A program made the translations under genes and the position numbers. From positions 1-64,000 of the forward strand of contig PDSF01000040.1 of assembly GCA_002748355.1 (NCBI GenBank): a stretch of DNA of 64,000 nucleotides, given 5' to 3'. Origin of the DNA: Planctomycetota bacterium (lineage in GTDB: Bacteria; Planctomycetota; UBA1135; GCA-002748355). Within the stretch, counting starts at the first letter, position 1. Each line of letters starts with the position of its first letter. Under the pieces are notes generated by a model. It did not search any database, was not told the DNA's origin, and saw only the letters and a program-made list of their open reading frames with translations. This document shows, in pieces, positions 35,703-44,518 of the stretch.

Positions 35703-37268
35703 TTAGCGTGGTGCCGCGTGGACCTGGAGGATCGAGGAGCGGAGTTCGGCCAGGGCGGGGCGCTCGATGTCCCGGGCGTTCCAGTAGCCGTTCCAGCCGT
35801 TTGGCCCGTCCCACATGGGTCCTAGATCCAGGTGCTTGAAGCTCTGGTAGCGATTGGCGAAGGCTACGAAACGGCGAACGTAGCTCACCTGCGCCTGCAT
35901 ACCGCCCAGACCGAGCGGAGCAGGTGGTAGGGCCAGGAGGCCGAGTGTCTTGGAGGTCTTGCGGGTGAGCAGCCAGCCGTCGAGCTCGAGTAAAGACTGC
36001 TGCAGGCTGGGCATGTGGTACGAGCGAGCGTCGAGGGCGAAGTGCAGCTCCTGTAGCTCGACCTCTTCCCCAAGCAGCGACTCGTACAGCGCGAGTGCCT
36101 GTGGATGTCCTGGGCTCAGCTCGATGCCGCAGCGTTGTGAGGGGCGGGCTTGCCGGATCGTGCGGGCGCAGCTTTGGATCCAAGCGCACCAGTGCGCGAC
36201 GGGAAGACGGCCGTAGCACTCGGAGCCGGGCCCGACCAGGGGTTGGCTGAAGAGGATCAGCAAATCGGGCCGAAGCCGCTCGCTCAGGATCCACTGCGCG
36301 TCTTCGGCGCGCTTGCGTTGCTGCGCGGGTGGGAGTGGCGTTCGGCTTCGGCGTGGTGGCACGAGCGCTAGCACCAGCTTGAGCTTGGCCTCAACCAGGG
36401 ACTCCCGCAGTTCCTCGGCGCGGGCGAAGAAGTCTTGGTCCAGCTCCTCGTCGAGGTGGACGCTCATCCGCACGCGATCCAGACCCAGTTCGTGTGCGCG
36501 GGCGATGCGCCCTTCGATACTTGGAACGTTGCCGATCCAGCGTTCTGCTTCCGAGTTCGACTTGCTGCGCAGCTCGCCGATGTCCCCGAGGCTCATGCCC
36601 AAGGATCGCATCTCCGACACCGAAAGCGTTGCGTGTTCGACTGGCTGCCGCATCGTCGTGGTGAGTTCATAGGCCGTGGGCAGCTCGAGGGCATGCAGCC
36701 CCAGAGTGAAGCTGGCGCTGAATCCGGCGACGCTCGCGTAGATGAGCATGCTTCGGCTCGTGCCCGAGAGTGGGGGCAGCAGCAGCGGTAGTGGCAGCCA
36801 CAGTGGCAGCAGTGCCGCATCCGGGGAGCCGATATTGCTTTGCGCCAGGGCGTTGCAGGTCAGCAGGCTGCAGAACTCGGTCCCGAGGTCGATCTGGAAG
36901 AGCAGCTGTGCTGCGCGCACGGAGTAGAGCACGAAGAGGAAGGCATTCCACAGCGAGGTCACGGTGCAGAGTGCGTGCACGCCGAAGCGCTGATCGTGCA
37001 GGCCCCCGTGATTGGAGTAGATCGCCGTCAAGCAGACGATGGGTAGCACGGCGTTGAGTAGGAGCGTGGGGCCGAGGCCCAGCATCGCTCCCAGCGCCGC
37101 GCCACCGAAGAGCAGGGGGACGGCGAGCGCCGTTGCCATCACCACGCGGCGATGGTGTTTGCTCCAGGGGCCTCCCGGCAAGAGGGCCTGTACGAAGCTG
37201 GCGCCAGCCAACGCGAGGGCGATGCAGCCGAAGAGTGCGTACAGCAGGGTGCCTGGACTCATGATCAC
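35703..37268 (-). CDS. multi-pass membrane protein with large unrecognised C-terminal domain
   Basis: The 521-residue protein has about six hydrophobic segments in the first 205 residues (for example LLYALFGCIALALAGASFVQAL, LLPLWLPLPLLLPPL, MLIYASVAGFSASFTLGL). A soluble domain of about 310 residues follows, with alternating strands and helices (RVRMSVHLDEEL, VEAKLKLVLALVPPRR, RPDLLILFSQPLVGPGS, VELQELHFALDAR, KHLDLGPMWDGPNGWNGYW). That pattern is compatible with a TIM-barrel, possibly glycosidase-like, fold. I do not recognise the family. The start is 37268 or the ATG at 37262. Confidence 0.7.
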   Translation of the reverse strand: MIMSPGTLLYALFGCIALALAGASFVQALLPGGPWSKHHRRVVMATALAVPLLFGGAALGAMLGLGPTLLLNAVLPIVCLTAIYSNHGGLHDQRFGVHALCTVTSLWNAFLFVLYSVRAAQLLFQIDLGTEFCSLLTCNALAQSNIGSPDAALLPLWLPLPLLLPPLSGTSRSMLIYASVAGFSASFTLGLHALELPTAYELTTTMRQPVEHATLSVSEMRSLGMSLGDIGELRSKSNSEAERWIGNVPSIEGRIARAHELGLDRVRMSVHLDEELDQDFFARAEELRESLVEAKLKLVLALVPPRRSRTPLPPAQQRKRAEDAQWILSERLRPDLLILFSQPLVGPGSECYGRLPVAHWCAWIQSCARTIRQARPSQRCGIELSPGHPQALALYESLLGEEVELQELHFALDARSYHMPSLQQSLLELDGWLLTRKTSKTLGLLALPPAPLGLGGMQAQVSYVRRFVAFANRYQSFKHLDLGPMWDGPNGWNGYWNARDIERPALAELRSSILQVHAAPR

Positions 37269-37402
37269 TTGCGGGTCTCCCGCTCTGCTATCGACCGTTC
37301 GCGGCTCTGTCTTGTCGTGAAGCGGATGTCGCGATGCTCTGGCGATGATCTCGCGGGTGTTTCAGCACCCAGCGGAGGGGCCCGGCTTGCCCCTTCTCTG
37401 CT

Positions 37403-38695
37403 TCAGTCGAGCAGCCATTGCTGCCATTTGGCTTCCAGTTTGCTCAGGTCGGTCTCGAGGCAGCGATAGCTTGCCGCTTCGGTCAGGCGCAGGTCACCCG
37501 CCGGTAGCACTCCGCATTGCAGGACGAAGTCCTTCAGCTTCATGGGGTATCGCTCGGCGATGAAGGCGATGAGGGAGGCCGCCACGTTGTAGCTGATCTG
37601 GGGGGCGAGCTTCTTTCCGGCCACCTTGAGGCGGAAGAGGTTCGAGGACTCGATGAGATCCTTTAGGCGCGGGAGCTGCTTACGGCTTACTAGATGCCGG
37701 GCCGTGCGCTCGGGCTGCTCGCGGGTATAGCCTGATTCGATCCAGCGGGCGATGCCTTCTTGGAGCCAGGGTCCGCCGCCGTCGAGTCCTAGTTCGGCGG
37801 TAAGGAATTGGTGGGTGGCTTCGTGGACGAGCACCGGGTCACGGGGGCTCGCATAGCTTGCGCTCATGTAGCGGTCCCAGGCGTGGGCCTCCATCGTCAT
37901 GGCCTGTTCCCTCGGGATGCCGTTGCGGAGGGCCGCGAGCATGTAGCCACGGCGTGTCCTGTGCAGGAAGATCGGCAGCTTGTTTCTGGAGGGAGGGGCC
38001 GAGCCCAAGAGGGGGTGGAGCTTGGGTAGCACCTTGGCTTCTAGCAGCTCCAGCAAGGCCTGACTGCCTGAAGCGGTGGAGTAGAGACGGTAGTGCTCGG
38101 ACTCGAGGACTCGGACATGGGGGGCGTCCTGCTCGGTGAAGCCGATGTTGATCTCTCGCTTTTTGTGCTCGCCCTTAGGCAATTCCGCGCGGGTAATCTG
38201 ACTGGCTGGGAGCAGGGCAAAGCTGGCGAGCACGAGATTGGCCTCATTGCGCGCGGTTTGGCTGGGGCTGTGCTCGAAGACGATGGCAACGCTGAGGGGG
38301 CGATCGAAAGGGCAGCAAAGGATCTCTTGGATCTCTTCGCCTCGTTCCCTGTCTCCCCTGCGCACTCGGCAGATGACTTTTCCGGCGTGCCGGAATGCGA
38401 TGACCTCTTCGATGGTTCCATCCTCGATCCTGGCGGCGAGGCAGCGGCTGATCGTCGAGAAACGATCCTCCCCGAGCTGGACGATCAGGCGCGCCCGGTA
38501 GCCACCGATCTGGCCGACGTATTGCCGGGGACGATTCGCGTGCAGCTCTTGGTCTTGAACCAGTTCACGCTCGAAGCCAGGTGGCACAACGATGGAGCAG
38601 TGAGCCGAGGGCACAGAGATCCGCCGCTTGTTGGCCGTCTCCTGATGCAGGCCGGGGCAGAGGAGCAGGGGGAGAAGGAAGAGGGGACTCGGCAT
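37403..38695 (-). CDS. exported gluzincin-like metallopeptidase
   Basis: The 430-residue protein has an N-terminal signal (MPSPLFLLPLLLCPGLHQ). A first domain of about 170 residues is followed by a second with HEATH (His291, Glu292, His295), then GGPWLQEGIARWIESGY. There a Glu about 20 residues later fits the third zinc ligand of gluzincins (peptidase MA / DUF1570-like). Family members in planctomycete-like genomes are secreted peptidases of unknown substrate. The gene is preceded by a 560-bp non-coding region. Confidence 0.8.
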   Translation of the reverse strand: MPSPLFLLPLLLCPGLHQETANKRRISVPSAHCSIVVPPGFERELVQDQELHANRPRQYVGQIGGYRARLIVQLGEDRFSTISRCLAARIEDGTIEEVIAFRHAGKVICRVRRGDRERGEEIQEILCCPFDRPLSVAIVFEHSPSQTARNEANLVLASFALLPASQITRAELPKGEHKKREINIGFTEQDAPHVRVLESEHYRLYSTASGSQALLELLEAKVLPKLHPLLGSAPPSRNKLPIFLHRTRRGYMLAALRNGIPREQAMTMEAHAWDRYMSASYASPRDPVLVHEATHQFLTAELGLDGGGPWLQEGIARWIESGYTREQPERTARHLVSRKQLPRLKDLIESSNLFRLKVAGKKLAPQISYNVAASLIAFIAERYPMKLKDFVLQCGVLPAGDLRLTEAASYRCLETDLSKLEAKWQQWLLD

Positions 38696-39257
38696 CGAGG
38701 CTCTGGATGCGATCGCGGATCGAGGGGCGTGCTAGCTGGGGGCGTTCGGCGATGAGGCCAGGCCAAGCAAGATACGGTTTCCAAGTAGAAAATCTTGGGG
38801 GGCCTGAGGCGCGCCGAGGGAGGAGAGGGGAGGAGAGGGGAGGAGAGGGGACGGACCCTTGGTATCGAATGCAGATGCAGTGCCGAGGAAGGGGCCGGAC
38901 GTGGTACAAAAAAATGGGAGTACAAAAAAATGGGCCGCCCGAAAGCGGCCCACTGTTCCCTGCCAATATTTCCCTCAAGGAGTATCCCAGCTGGACGACC
39001 CCAAGCTTCTTTGCCGTCGCCTGATTCGGCTCCGAGGCTTGGAGACCCCGCGGACCTCTCGGTCCTTCGGGTGTGTCCTTCCGGGACGCGCAGGTAGATA
39101 CACAAATCGTGCCATGGCGCGGGTCGAGCAGGGTTTCGTTGCTCGGCGTGCCTAAGTCCTTATGCGATGGGGGGGGAACTCTCGATTTTTTCTTGGGGAG
39201 AGATTGGGATCCGCTGGAGAAGCTTCGAGCTGTCGGATATCCGTCGGGAAGCCGACG
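38696..39257. other. non-coding region with a GGAGAGGGGA tandem repeat
   Basis: About 560 bp without a credible gene. It contains three 10-bp AGGAGAGGGG units (38821-38850), a duplicated TACAAAAAAATGGG word (38905 and 38921), and the mazG terminator. The promoter of the minus-strand peptidase must lie near 38700-38800. Confidence 0.5.
38923..38953 (-). terminator. intrinsic terminator of the mazG transcript
   Basis: A perfect 8-bp stem (38931-38938 with 38945-38952, loop CCGAAA) is flanked on the plus strand by seven A residues (38924-38930). This is a textbook T-tract terminator when read on the minus strand. A second A7 lies at 38908-38914. Confidence 0.75.
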
Positions 39258-40106
39258 CTATCCCGACGCTTTGTCGGGCGCTCCGGTGCCTCGCTCTTGG
39301 CGCTTGGCTTCTTCCCAGAGTTCGTCCATCTCTTCGAGTGTGGCCACCTGCAGCCGCTCACCCAGGCTCGCCTCGACGAACTGGAAGCGCCGACTGAAGC
39401 GGTCGACGCAGCTGTGGAGGGCCATTTCGGCATCGATTCCCAGCTGTCTGGCCAGGTTGACGACCGAGAACAGCAGGTCGCCGAGCTCATGGCGCAGCTC
39501 GGCCGCACTGGGCTTCGGCTCGCGGGTCACGGCCTCGAGTTCGGCGATCTCCTCCTTGATCTTGGCGATCGGGCCTTCGAGGTCGGGCCACTCGAAACCA
39601 ACGCTGGCACACTTTTCTCCGCTGCGCTGGGCTCGCAGCAAGGCGGGAAGGCTCGTCGGCACTCCCGCGAGAACGGAGCGCTGCTCTGCCTGCGCCTCCC
39701 CGGCACGCTCCTGGCGCTTGATGGCTTCCCAGCTCGCCAGCGCGGCGCCGACATCCTGGGCCAGGGCGTCGCCGAAGACGTGGGGGTGCCTGCGCACGAG
39801 TTTCTCCGCCGTGGCCTCGGCGATGTCGCTCAGTGAGAAGCGCCCCTGGTCCTGGCCGATTCGGGCGATGAGGAGGATGTTCATCAGTAGGTCCCCGGCC
39901 TCCTTGAGCGCCTCCCTCTCCTTATGAGGATCCTCTTCCAGCTGCCGGAGGGCGTCGACCAGCTCGTGGGCCTCTTCGAGCACATGGCTCGCCATCGAGG
40001 GCAGGGTCTGCTTACGATCCCAGGGACAGCCATCTGGGGCTCGCAGACGGTCGATGATCTGTAGTAGTTTCGTGAAGGCGGCCACGCGTGCATCGGTCTG
40101 GCTCAT
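39258..40106 (-). CDS. mazG: nucleoside triphosphate pyrophosphohydrolase MazG
   Basis: MazG hydrolyses NTPs to NMPs and limits mutagenic or alarmone-linked nucleotides. The 282 residues hold two MazG domains: the first with CPWDRKQTLPSM, EEAHELVDAL and EAGDLLMNILLIA; the second with GFEWPDLEGPIAKIKEEIAEL and HELGDLLFSVVNLAR. The ATG at 40106 is preceded by GAGGAG; the much longer open frame to 40364 overlaps the divergent neighbour's promoter and is not protein-like. A GAGGATCCTC palindrome lies at 39926. Confidence 0.94.
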   Translation of the reverse strand: MSQTDARVAAFTKLLQIIDRLRAPDGCPWDRKQTLPSMASHVLEEAHELVDALRQLEEDPHKEREALKEAGDLLMNILLIARIGQDQGRFSLSDIAEATAEKLVRRHPHVFGDALAQDVGAALASWEAIKRQERAGEAQAEQRSVLAGVPTSLPALLRAQRSGEKCASVGFEWPDLEGPIAKIKEEIAELEAVTREPKPSAAELRHELGDLLFSVVNLARQLGIDAEMALHSCVDRFSRRFQFVEASLGERLQVATLEEMDELWEEAKRQERGTGAPDKASG

Positions 40107-40197
40107 CGGTCTCCTCATGTCTTCGAGGGGAAGGACGGACTCTGGCGACCGTAGCGGTCTTGGCCGGCCAGATCTCACAAACAGTCCCAGGATCAAC

Positions 40198-41013
40198 ATG
40201 TCACGACAGCTCCTCCTCACTCTTGGGCTTGCCTTGCTCAGCCTCTTCGCCTGCGGCGAACAGAGGCCAGGTTCTGTGTCTGCTAGCCAGGGACAGGCGA
40301 GGGTGCATGGGGAGGAGTCGCGCGCGCCCAAGGGGGCGATTCCTAGCACCGAGGGCTTTGGCAAGCTTCTGGCCAGGGTCGTTCAGAACGGGAGGGTCGA
40401 CTACGCGCTGCTGCAGGAGGACTCCAAGGCGCTCGATGAATACCTGCAAGGCGTGCGGGAAGCGAAGCTGGAGCAGGTGAGTCGTAGCGAAAGGCTGGCC
40501 TTCTACGTCAACGCCTACAACGCCTGGGTGCTACGGCTCGTCCTCGACATAGTTCTCGACCAGGGAGCCAAAGGCGAGGACCTCGCCACCGTTTCGCAGG
40601 TGAAGAGCTTCTTCGATCGGCCGCTTACGCAGGTGGCCGGAAAGCAGCTTTCGCTCAACCAGCTCGAAGCTCATGCCCGCAAGCTCGGTGACCCTCGGGT
40701 CCACTTTGCAGTGAACTGCGCTTCCGTCTCCTGCCCCGAGCTGCAGCCGAAACCCTGGTCGGCCGAGACCCTGGATGCGGATTTGGAGCGAGCGACCAAG
40801 GCCTTTTTTGCTTCGAAGCATGGGGCTCAGCTCGAGGGCGGCGAGGTTCATGTGACGCAGCTGCTCAACTGGTATGCCAGCGATTTTGGTGGCAAGGACG
40901 GGGCGCGGAACTTCCTGTTGCGCTACGCCCCCAAGGAGCTGCGCGACCGCCTGCAGGCCGACTTGAAGTTCTTGGAATACGACTGGTCGCTGAACCGGAG
41001 GCGAGGTCGCTGA
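40198..41013 (+). CDS. DUF547 family lipoprotein
   Basis: The 271-residue lipoprotein has a signal ending LLSLFAC (lipobox). The DUF547 domain shows ERLAFYVNAYNAWVLRLVL near 100-118 and VHFAVNCASVSCPEL near 165-179, the two most conserved blocks of the family. It also has VTQLLNWYASDFGG near the end. The biochemical role of DUF547 is unsettled; in other bacteria members are periplasmic and sometimes near redox or signalling genes. It is divergent from mazG with a 91-bp gap. Confidence 0.88.
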   Translation: MSRQLLLTLGLALLSLFACGEQRPGSVSASQGQARVHGEESRAPKGAIPSTEGFGKLLARVVQNGRVDYALLQEDSKALDEYLQGVREAKLEQVSRSERLAFYVNAYNAWVLRLVLDIVLDQGAKGEDLATVSQVKSFFDRPLTQVAGKQLSLNQLEAHARKLGDPRVHFAVNCASVSCPELQPKPWSAETLDADLERATKAFFASKHGAQLEGGEVHVTQLLNWYASDFGGKDGARNFLLRYAPKELRDRLQADLKFLEYDWSLNRRRGR

Positions 41014-41043
41014 AGCGGTCTGGCTGGGCAGAGGCCGGAGCGA

Positions 41044-42048
41044 TCAGGACAGGGTGAGCCAGGCCATCTTCAGTGGGGCTTGCCCATCGGGAGAGGGCAG
41101 ATCTGCGTCGGGAAAGATGCGCTCGACCGAAGCCAGGGGGCGGCCGGCCTTGCTGGCGCAGCGGGTGACGACATCCATCCACTGATTCCAGCCCACCGAG
41201 GCGACATGGTTGCTGATGAGGAGCTGCCCTCCTGGGGCGGTGGCCAGTAAGGCCGGCTTGAGCAGGGAGGGGTAGTCGCGAATCACGTCGACTGCGCCGA
41301 AGGGCGAGCGTGCCCAGCGGGGAGGATCGAGGACGACGAGATCGAAGCTGCGGGCAGCGAAGCGTTCGAAGGGCGGCGTCTTGCCGCGTCTGCCGCCGGG
41401 GGGCAGGCCAGCCAGCTGGCGCATGGTGGGGAGGCAGTCCTCGTGGATGAAGCGCTGCACCTCTGGCACCTGCGGGTTCAGCTTGGCGTTCTCGCGGCCG
41501 ACCTTGAGAGCGCTGCTGGCGAAGTCGACGTTCCACACTTCGCTGGCGCCCCCCGCTGCGGCGGCGAGGCCGACGCCACAGGTGTAGGCGAAGAGGTTGA
41601 GGACGGAGGCGCCTTTGGCGTGTTGGCGCAGCTGCCGGCGGCCGGCACGCAGGTCCAGGAAGAGCAGGGGATCGAGGCCGTGGTGGCGGGGGCGGACGTC
41701 GAAGCGCAGGCCCTGCTCCTGTCCGGTGATGAGATCTGGTAGCTCGAGTTCATGCCAGATGCCGTAGTCGGGGCTGCGGCCCTGGCCTCGCACGGCGGCG
41801 CGGTGGTTCCAGACCGCTAGCAGATCGCCTCCGGCGATTTCGGCCAGGGTCTCAAGCTCGCCAGGGGCTAGCGGCTCGCGCCAGGTCTGGACCAAGAGCA
41901 GTGGCCCGTAGCGATCCACGGTACTTCCGGGAACGCCTTCGGTGGCGCCATGGAGCAAGCGGTAGCAGTCGGTTCCCTCGGCCTGCAGTTTCTCGATGAG
42001 CTGCCGGCGTCGCTCAAGGGCCGCCCGGAGTGCGCCTGTGCGCTTCAT
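41044..42048 (-). CDS. RlmI/RlmK-like SAM-dependent methyltransferase without PUA domain
   Basis: The 334-residue protein has an N-terminal accessory domain (VDRYGPLLLVQTWREPL, AVWNHRAAVRGQG). A class I methyltransferase fold follows with SAM motif VLNLFAYTCGVGLAAA near residue 137, acidic VWNVDFASSALK, and motif IV VVLDPPRWARSPFG. This is the layout of 23S rRNA m5C methyltransferases (RlmI) and the m7G enzyme RlmK, but the PUA domain present in RlmI is missing. Specificity is therefore open. Confidence 0.85.
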   Translation of the reverse strand: MKRTGALRAALERRRQLIEKLQAEGTDCYRLLHGATEGVPGSTVDRYGPLLLVQTWREPLAPGELETLAEIAGGDLLAVWNHRAAVRGQGRSPDYGIWHELELPDLITGQEQGLRFDVRPRHHGLDPLLFLDLRAGRRQLRQHAKGASVLNLFAYTCGVGLAAAAGGASEVWNVDFASSALKVGRENAKLNPQVPEVQRFIHEDCLPTMRQLAGLPPGGRRGKTPPFERFAARSFDLVVLDPPRWARSPFGAVDVIRDYPSLLKPALLATAPGGQLLISNHVASVGWNQWMDVVTRCASKAGRPLASVERIFPDADLPSPDGQAPLKMAWLTLS

Positions 42049-42344
42049 GTTCTGGCTAAGGGGGGGGTGGAATGCTTGGTGGGCTCAGGGCCATGCGCCG
42101 GGCGCATCTGTCCCCCCTTGCCTGTTCGGAGGCTTCCCCGCCCCTTTTTCGCAGCGCTTCTCTTCATGGGCGCCAGGGTAGAAGTCGGTCGCAGCTTTGG
42201 CGACAGGGCGACGAGGACTGTGCGCCAAGGCGCAGCTCGATTCGCCGCTCTGCGATCGAAGCTTCGCTAAAGCAGTGCTTGGACCCGGGGACGGCGGCGA
42301 CGGCTCTGCTGAAGCTGGGGCTGGGCCTTGCTAGCCTGGCTCCG

Positions 42345-43118
42345 ATGAAGATCACCAGTTGGAACGTCAATGGCCTGCGCGCGGTCGCGAAGAAGGGCTT
42401 TCACGCCTGGCTTGAGGAGCACGACCCGGATGTCCTCCTCCTGCAAGAAACCAAGGCGCAGGAAGATGTGCTACCAGCCGAACTCCGGGAAGTTCCGGGC
42501 TATGTCACCCGCTTCCACAGCGCCGAAAAGAAGGGCTATAGCGGCGTCGCGGTCCTCAGCCGATACGACGTGGACGAGTGGTTGGTCGGGCTGGGTGACC
42601 AGCACTTCGATTGCGAAGGTCGCGTGCTCGGCGCGCGTTTTGGCAACACGGTGGTGCTTTCCGCCTACTTCCCCAACAGCCAGAGCCAGGGTAAGCGCAT
42701 TGATTACAAAATCGCCTTTTGCGACACGATGCTGGCCTTTTTGGACAAGCAGCTGCAGAGCGGCCGCCACATTGTCTTAGGCGGTGATTACAACATCGCC
42801 CACCAGCCGATCGACCTGGCCCGCCCCAAGGAGAACGAGGGCAGCCCCGGTTATCTTCCCGAAGAGCGGGAGTGGATGGGCAAGTTCTTGGCGGCTGGTT
42901 ACGCAGATGTCTGGCGCGAACGCAACCCCGATAAGCGTGATGCCTATTCCTGGTGGAGTTATCGCACTCGTGCCCGTGAACGGAATATCGGCTGGCGTAT
43001 CGATTATCTCTGTGTCGACGAGGGATACCGCGACCAAGTGCGCGACGCAGCCATCTTGATGGACGTCGAGGGCAGTGACCATTGCCCGGTCACGATCGAC
43101 ATAAAGAACCCTGTCTAG
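42345..43118 (+). CDS. xth: exodeoxyribonuclease III
   Basis: This AP endonuclease / 3'-5' exonuclease acts in base-excision repair. The 257-residue protein has MKITSWNVNGLRA at the start, metal ligand Glu35 in LLQETKAQ, YSGVAVLSR, GGDYNIAH and the terminal catalytic GSDHCPV. The ATG at 42345 is chosen since the family begins MKI-SWNVNG; the frame is open upstream to 42072 without similarity. It is divergent from the methyltransferase gene. Confidence 0.95.
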   Translation: MKITSWNVNGLRAVAKKGFHAWLEEHDPDVLLLQETKAQEDVLPAELREVPGYVTRFHSAEKKGYSGVAVLSRYDVDEWLVGLGDQHFDCEGRVLGARFGNTVVLSAYFPNSQSQGKRIDYKIAFCDTMLAFLDKQLQSGRHIVLGGDYNIAHQPIDLARPKENEGSPGYLPEEREWMGKFLAAGYADVWRERNPDKRDAYSWWSYRTRARERNIGWRIDYLCVDEGYRDQVRDAAILMDVEGSDHCPVTIDIKNPV

Positions 43119-43236
43119 GAGCCTTTGCCGCAGTTCTCCAGATTGGCTCCCATCGTTTTCCGGAGCGGGTTTCTGGGGGCGCCAGCTCGGATTGATTCCG
43201 AGCCGAGGCCACGGTCGTCGCCGCGGAGCTGCGGGC

Positions 43237-43256
43237 GCGGGTTGCTGGGAACCCGC
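43237..43256. terminator. hairpin at the end of the acyltransferase gene
   Basis: A perfect 7-bp stem GCGGGTT/AACCCGC with a 6-nt loop lies immediately next to the minus-strand stop at 43257. No strong T-run follows, so its terminator role is uncertain. Confidence 0.3.
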
Positions 43257-44405
43257 TCAGAGCTTGAGCACGATGCGCTTGCGCCAGAGCAGGCTGAGCA
43301 CCCCGAACCAGGTCAGGACCCAGCTCAGGGCCCAGGCGAGCGAGGCCAGCTTGGGGTCGGCGATCCAGGACTCGAAGCTGTTGCTGTAGAGCCAGCGGAG
43401 CAGGTGGCTTTCCTTGCCGCCGACTTGCATTGGAATCGCGGCGAGGCTGCGGACGAGCAAGGCACTGCCGACGAATACCAAGATGGCGTTGACCCCGTAG
43501 ATCGCGAAGGGCGTGGCCAGGCGGCGTCGGCCGCGCACGTCAAAGGCATGGTGGCAGAGGCCGAGGGCGAGGAAGGCGAGGCCAGCGGTGACCAGGACGT
43601 AGGAACTGGTCCAGATCGGCTTGTTGAGGGGGAAGAACCAGCTCCAGACCATGCCCAGGGCGAAGAGGCTTGCCCCGCGCAGCAGCAAGAGGCGGGTCTT
43701 GTCGTTTGGGCTGTGCTCGCTGCGCAGGATGAGGCCAGCGAGGATGCCGCAGAGGGTCGTGGCCAGGGCCGGAATGGTCGAGAGGATCCCCTCCGGGTCG
43801 CGAGCTGCCTTCCACATGTGCCCGGACAAGACTTGCTGGTCTATCCATGCTGCCAGGTTGCGGGTCGGCTCGTCGATGGAAGCGTCGGGCATGCCGGGCA
43901 CGGGCACCAGGGTCATCGCTGCCCAGTAGCCGAGGGCTAGCACTGCGATGAGCCAGGGGAGGATCCGCTTCGGCAAGAACCAGAAGCAGAAGCTGGCCAG
44001 CAGGTAGCAAAGGCCGATGCGCTGCAGGACGCCGGGGATACGCAGGGTGCTGAAGTCCCAGCGCATGTAGAAGCCTAGGAAGAGCCCGATGACGATCAGG
44101 AGGCTGGCTCGGACGACGACCTTGCCCAGGATCTTGCCTGCGGGCACGCCGGCTTCTTTGCGGCGACCGAGGGCGAAGACGATGGCGACGCCGACGATGA
44201 ACAGGAAGAAGGGGAAGACGAGGTCGGTGAAGGTGCAGCCGTGCCAGTGGGCGTGGCGCAGTGGCGGGTAGATGTGGCTCCAAGACCCTGGGTTGTTGAC
44301 CAGGATCATGGTGGCGATCGTCATGCCGCGGAGAGCGTCGAGTGAGAGCAGGCGCGGGGGCTTGGTTTCGGGGGAAGGCGAGGACTCGGGCAGTTCGGAC
44401 GACAT
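43257..44405 (-). CDS. HGSNAT/DUF5009-like multi-pass acyltransferase
   Basis: The 382-residue protein has a short soluble N-terminus, then LSLDALRGMTIATMILVNNPGSW and HAHWHGCTFTDLVFPFFLFIVGVAIVFALG. These are the signature of bacterial homologues of heparan-alpha-glucosaminide N-acetyltransferase. About ten to eleven membrane segments follow. Members are thought to acetylate extracytoplasmic sugars, using cytosolic acetyl-CoA. The start is set at 44405; the extended frame upstream lacks membrane or family character. Confidence 0.88.
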   Translation of the reverse strand: MSSELPESSPSPETKPPRLLSLDALRGMTIATMILVNNPGSWSHIYPPLRHAHWHGCTFTDLVFPFFLFIVGVAIVFALGRRKEAGVPAGKILGKVVVRASLLIVIGLFLGFYMRWDFSTLRIPGVLQRIGLCYLLASFCFWFLPKRILPWLIAVLALGYWAAMTLVPVPGMPDASIDEPTRNLAAWIDQQVLSGHMWKAARDPEGILSTIPALATTLCGILAGLILRSEHSPNDKTRLLLLRGASLFALGMVWSWFFPLNKPIWTSSYVLVTAGLAFLALGLCHHAFDVRGRRRLATPFAIYGVNAILVFVGSALLVRSLAAIPMQVGGKESHLLRWLYSNSFESWIADPKLASLAWALSWVLTWFGVLSLLWRKRIVLKL

Positions 44406-44518
44406 GTCGAGAGGGCTCCGTCTGCGAAAGAGGATGCTCGAAAAAGCTGTTACGCCGATGGGGGTTCGGCAGTGAGGCGGCGAGAATCTTCGCGTTTCGA
44501 TGCCGACGATGAGCGGGC

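Noticed and set aside
43125..43940. 271-codon plus-strand frame downstream of xth
   Set aside because: It lies antisense to the acyltransferase and its Glu/Gly/Gln-rich sequence is the complement of membrane-segment codons.
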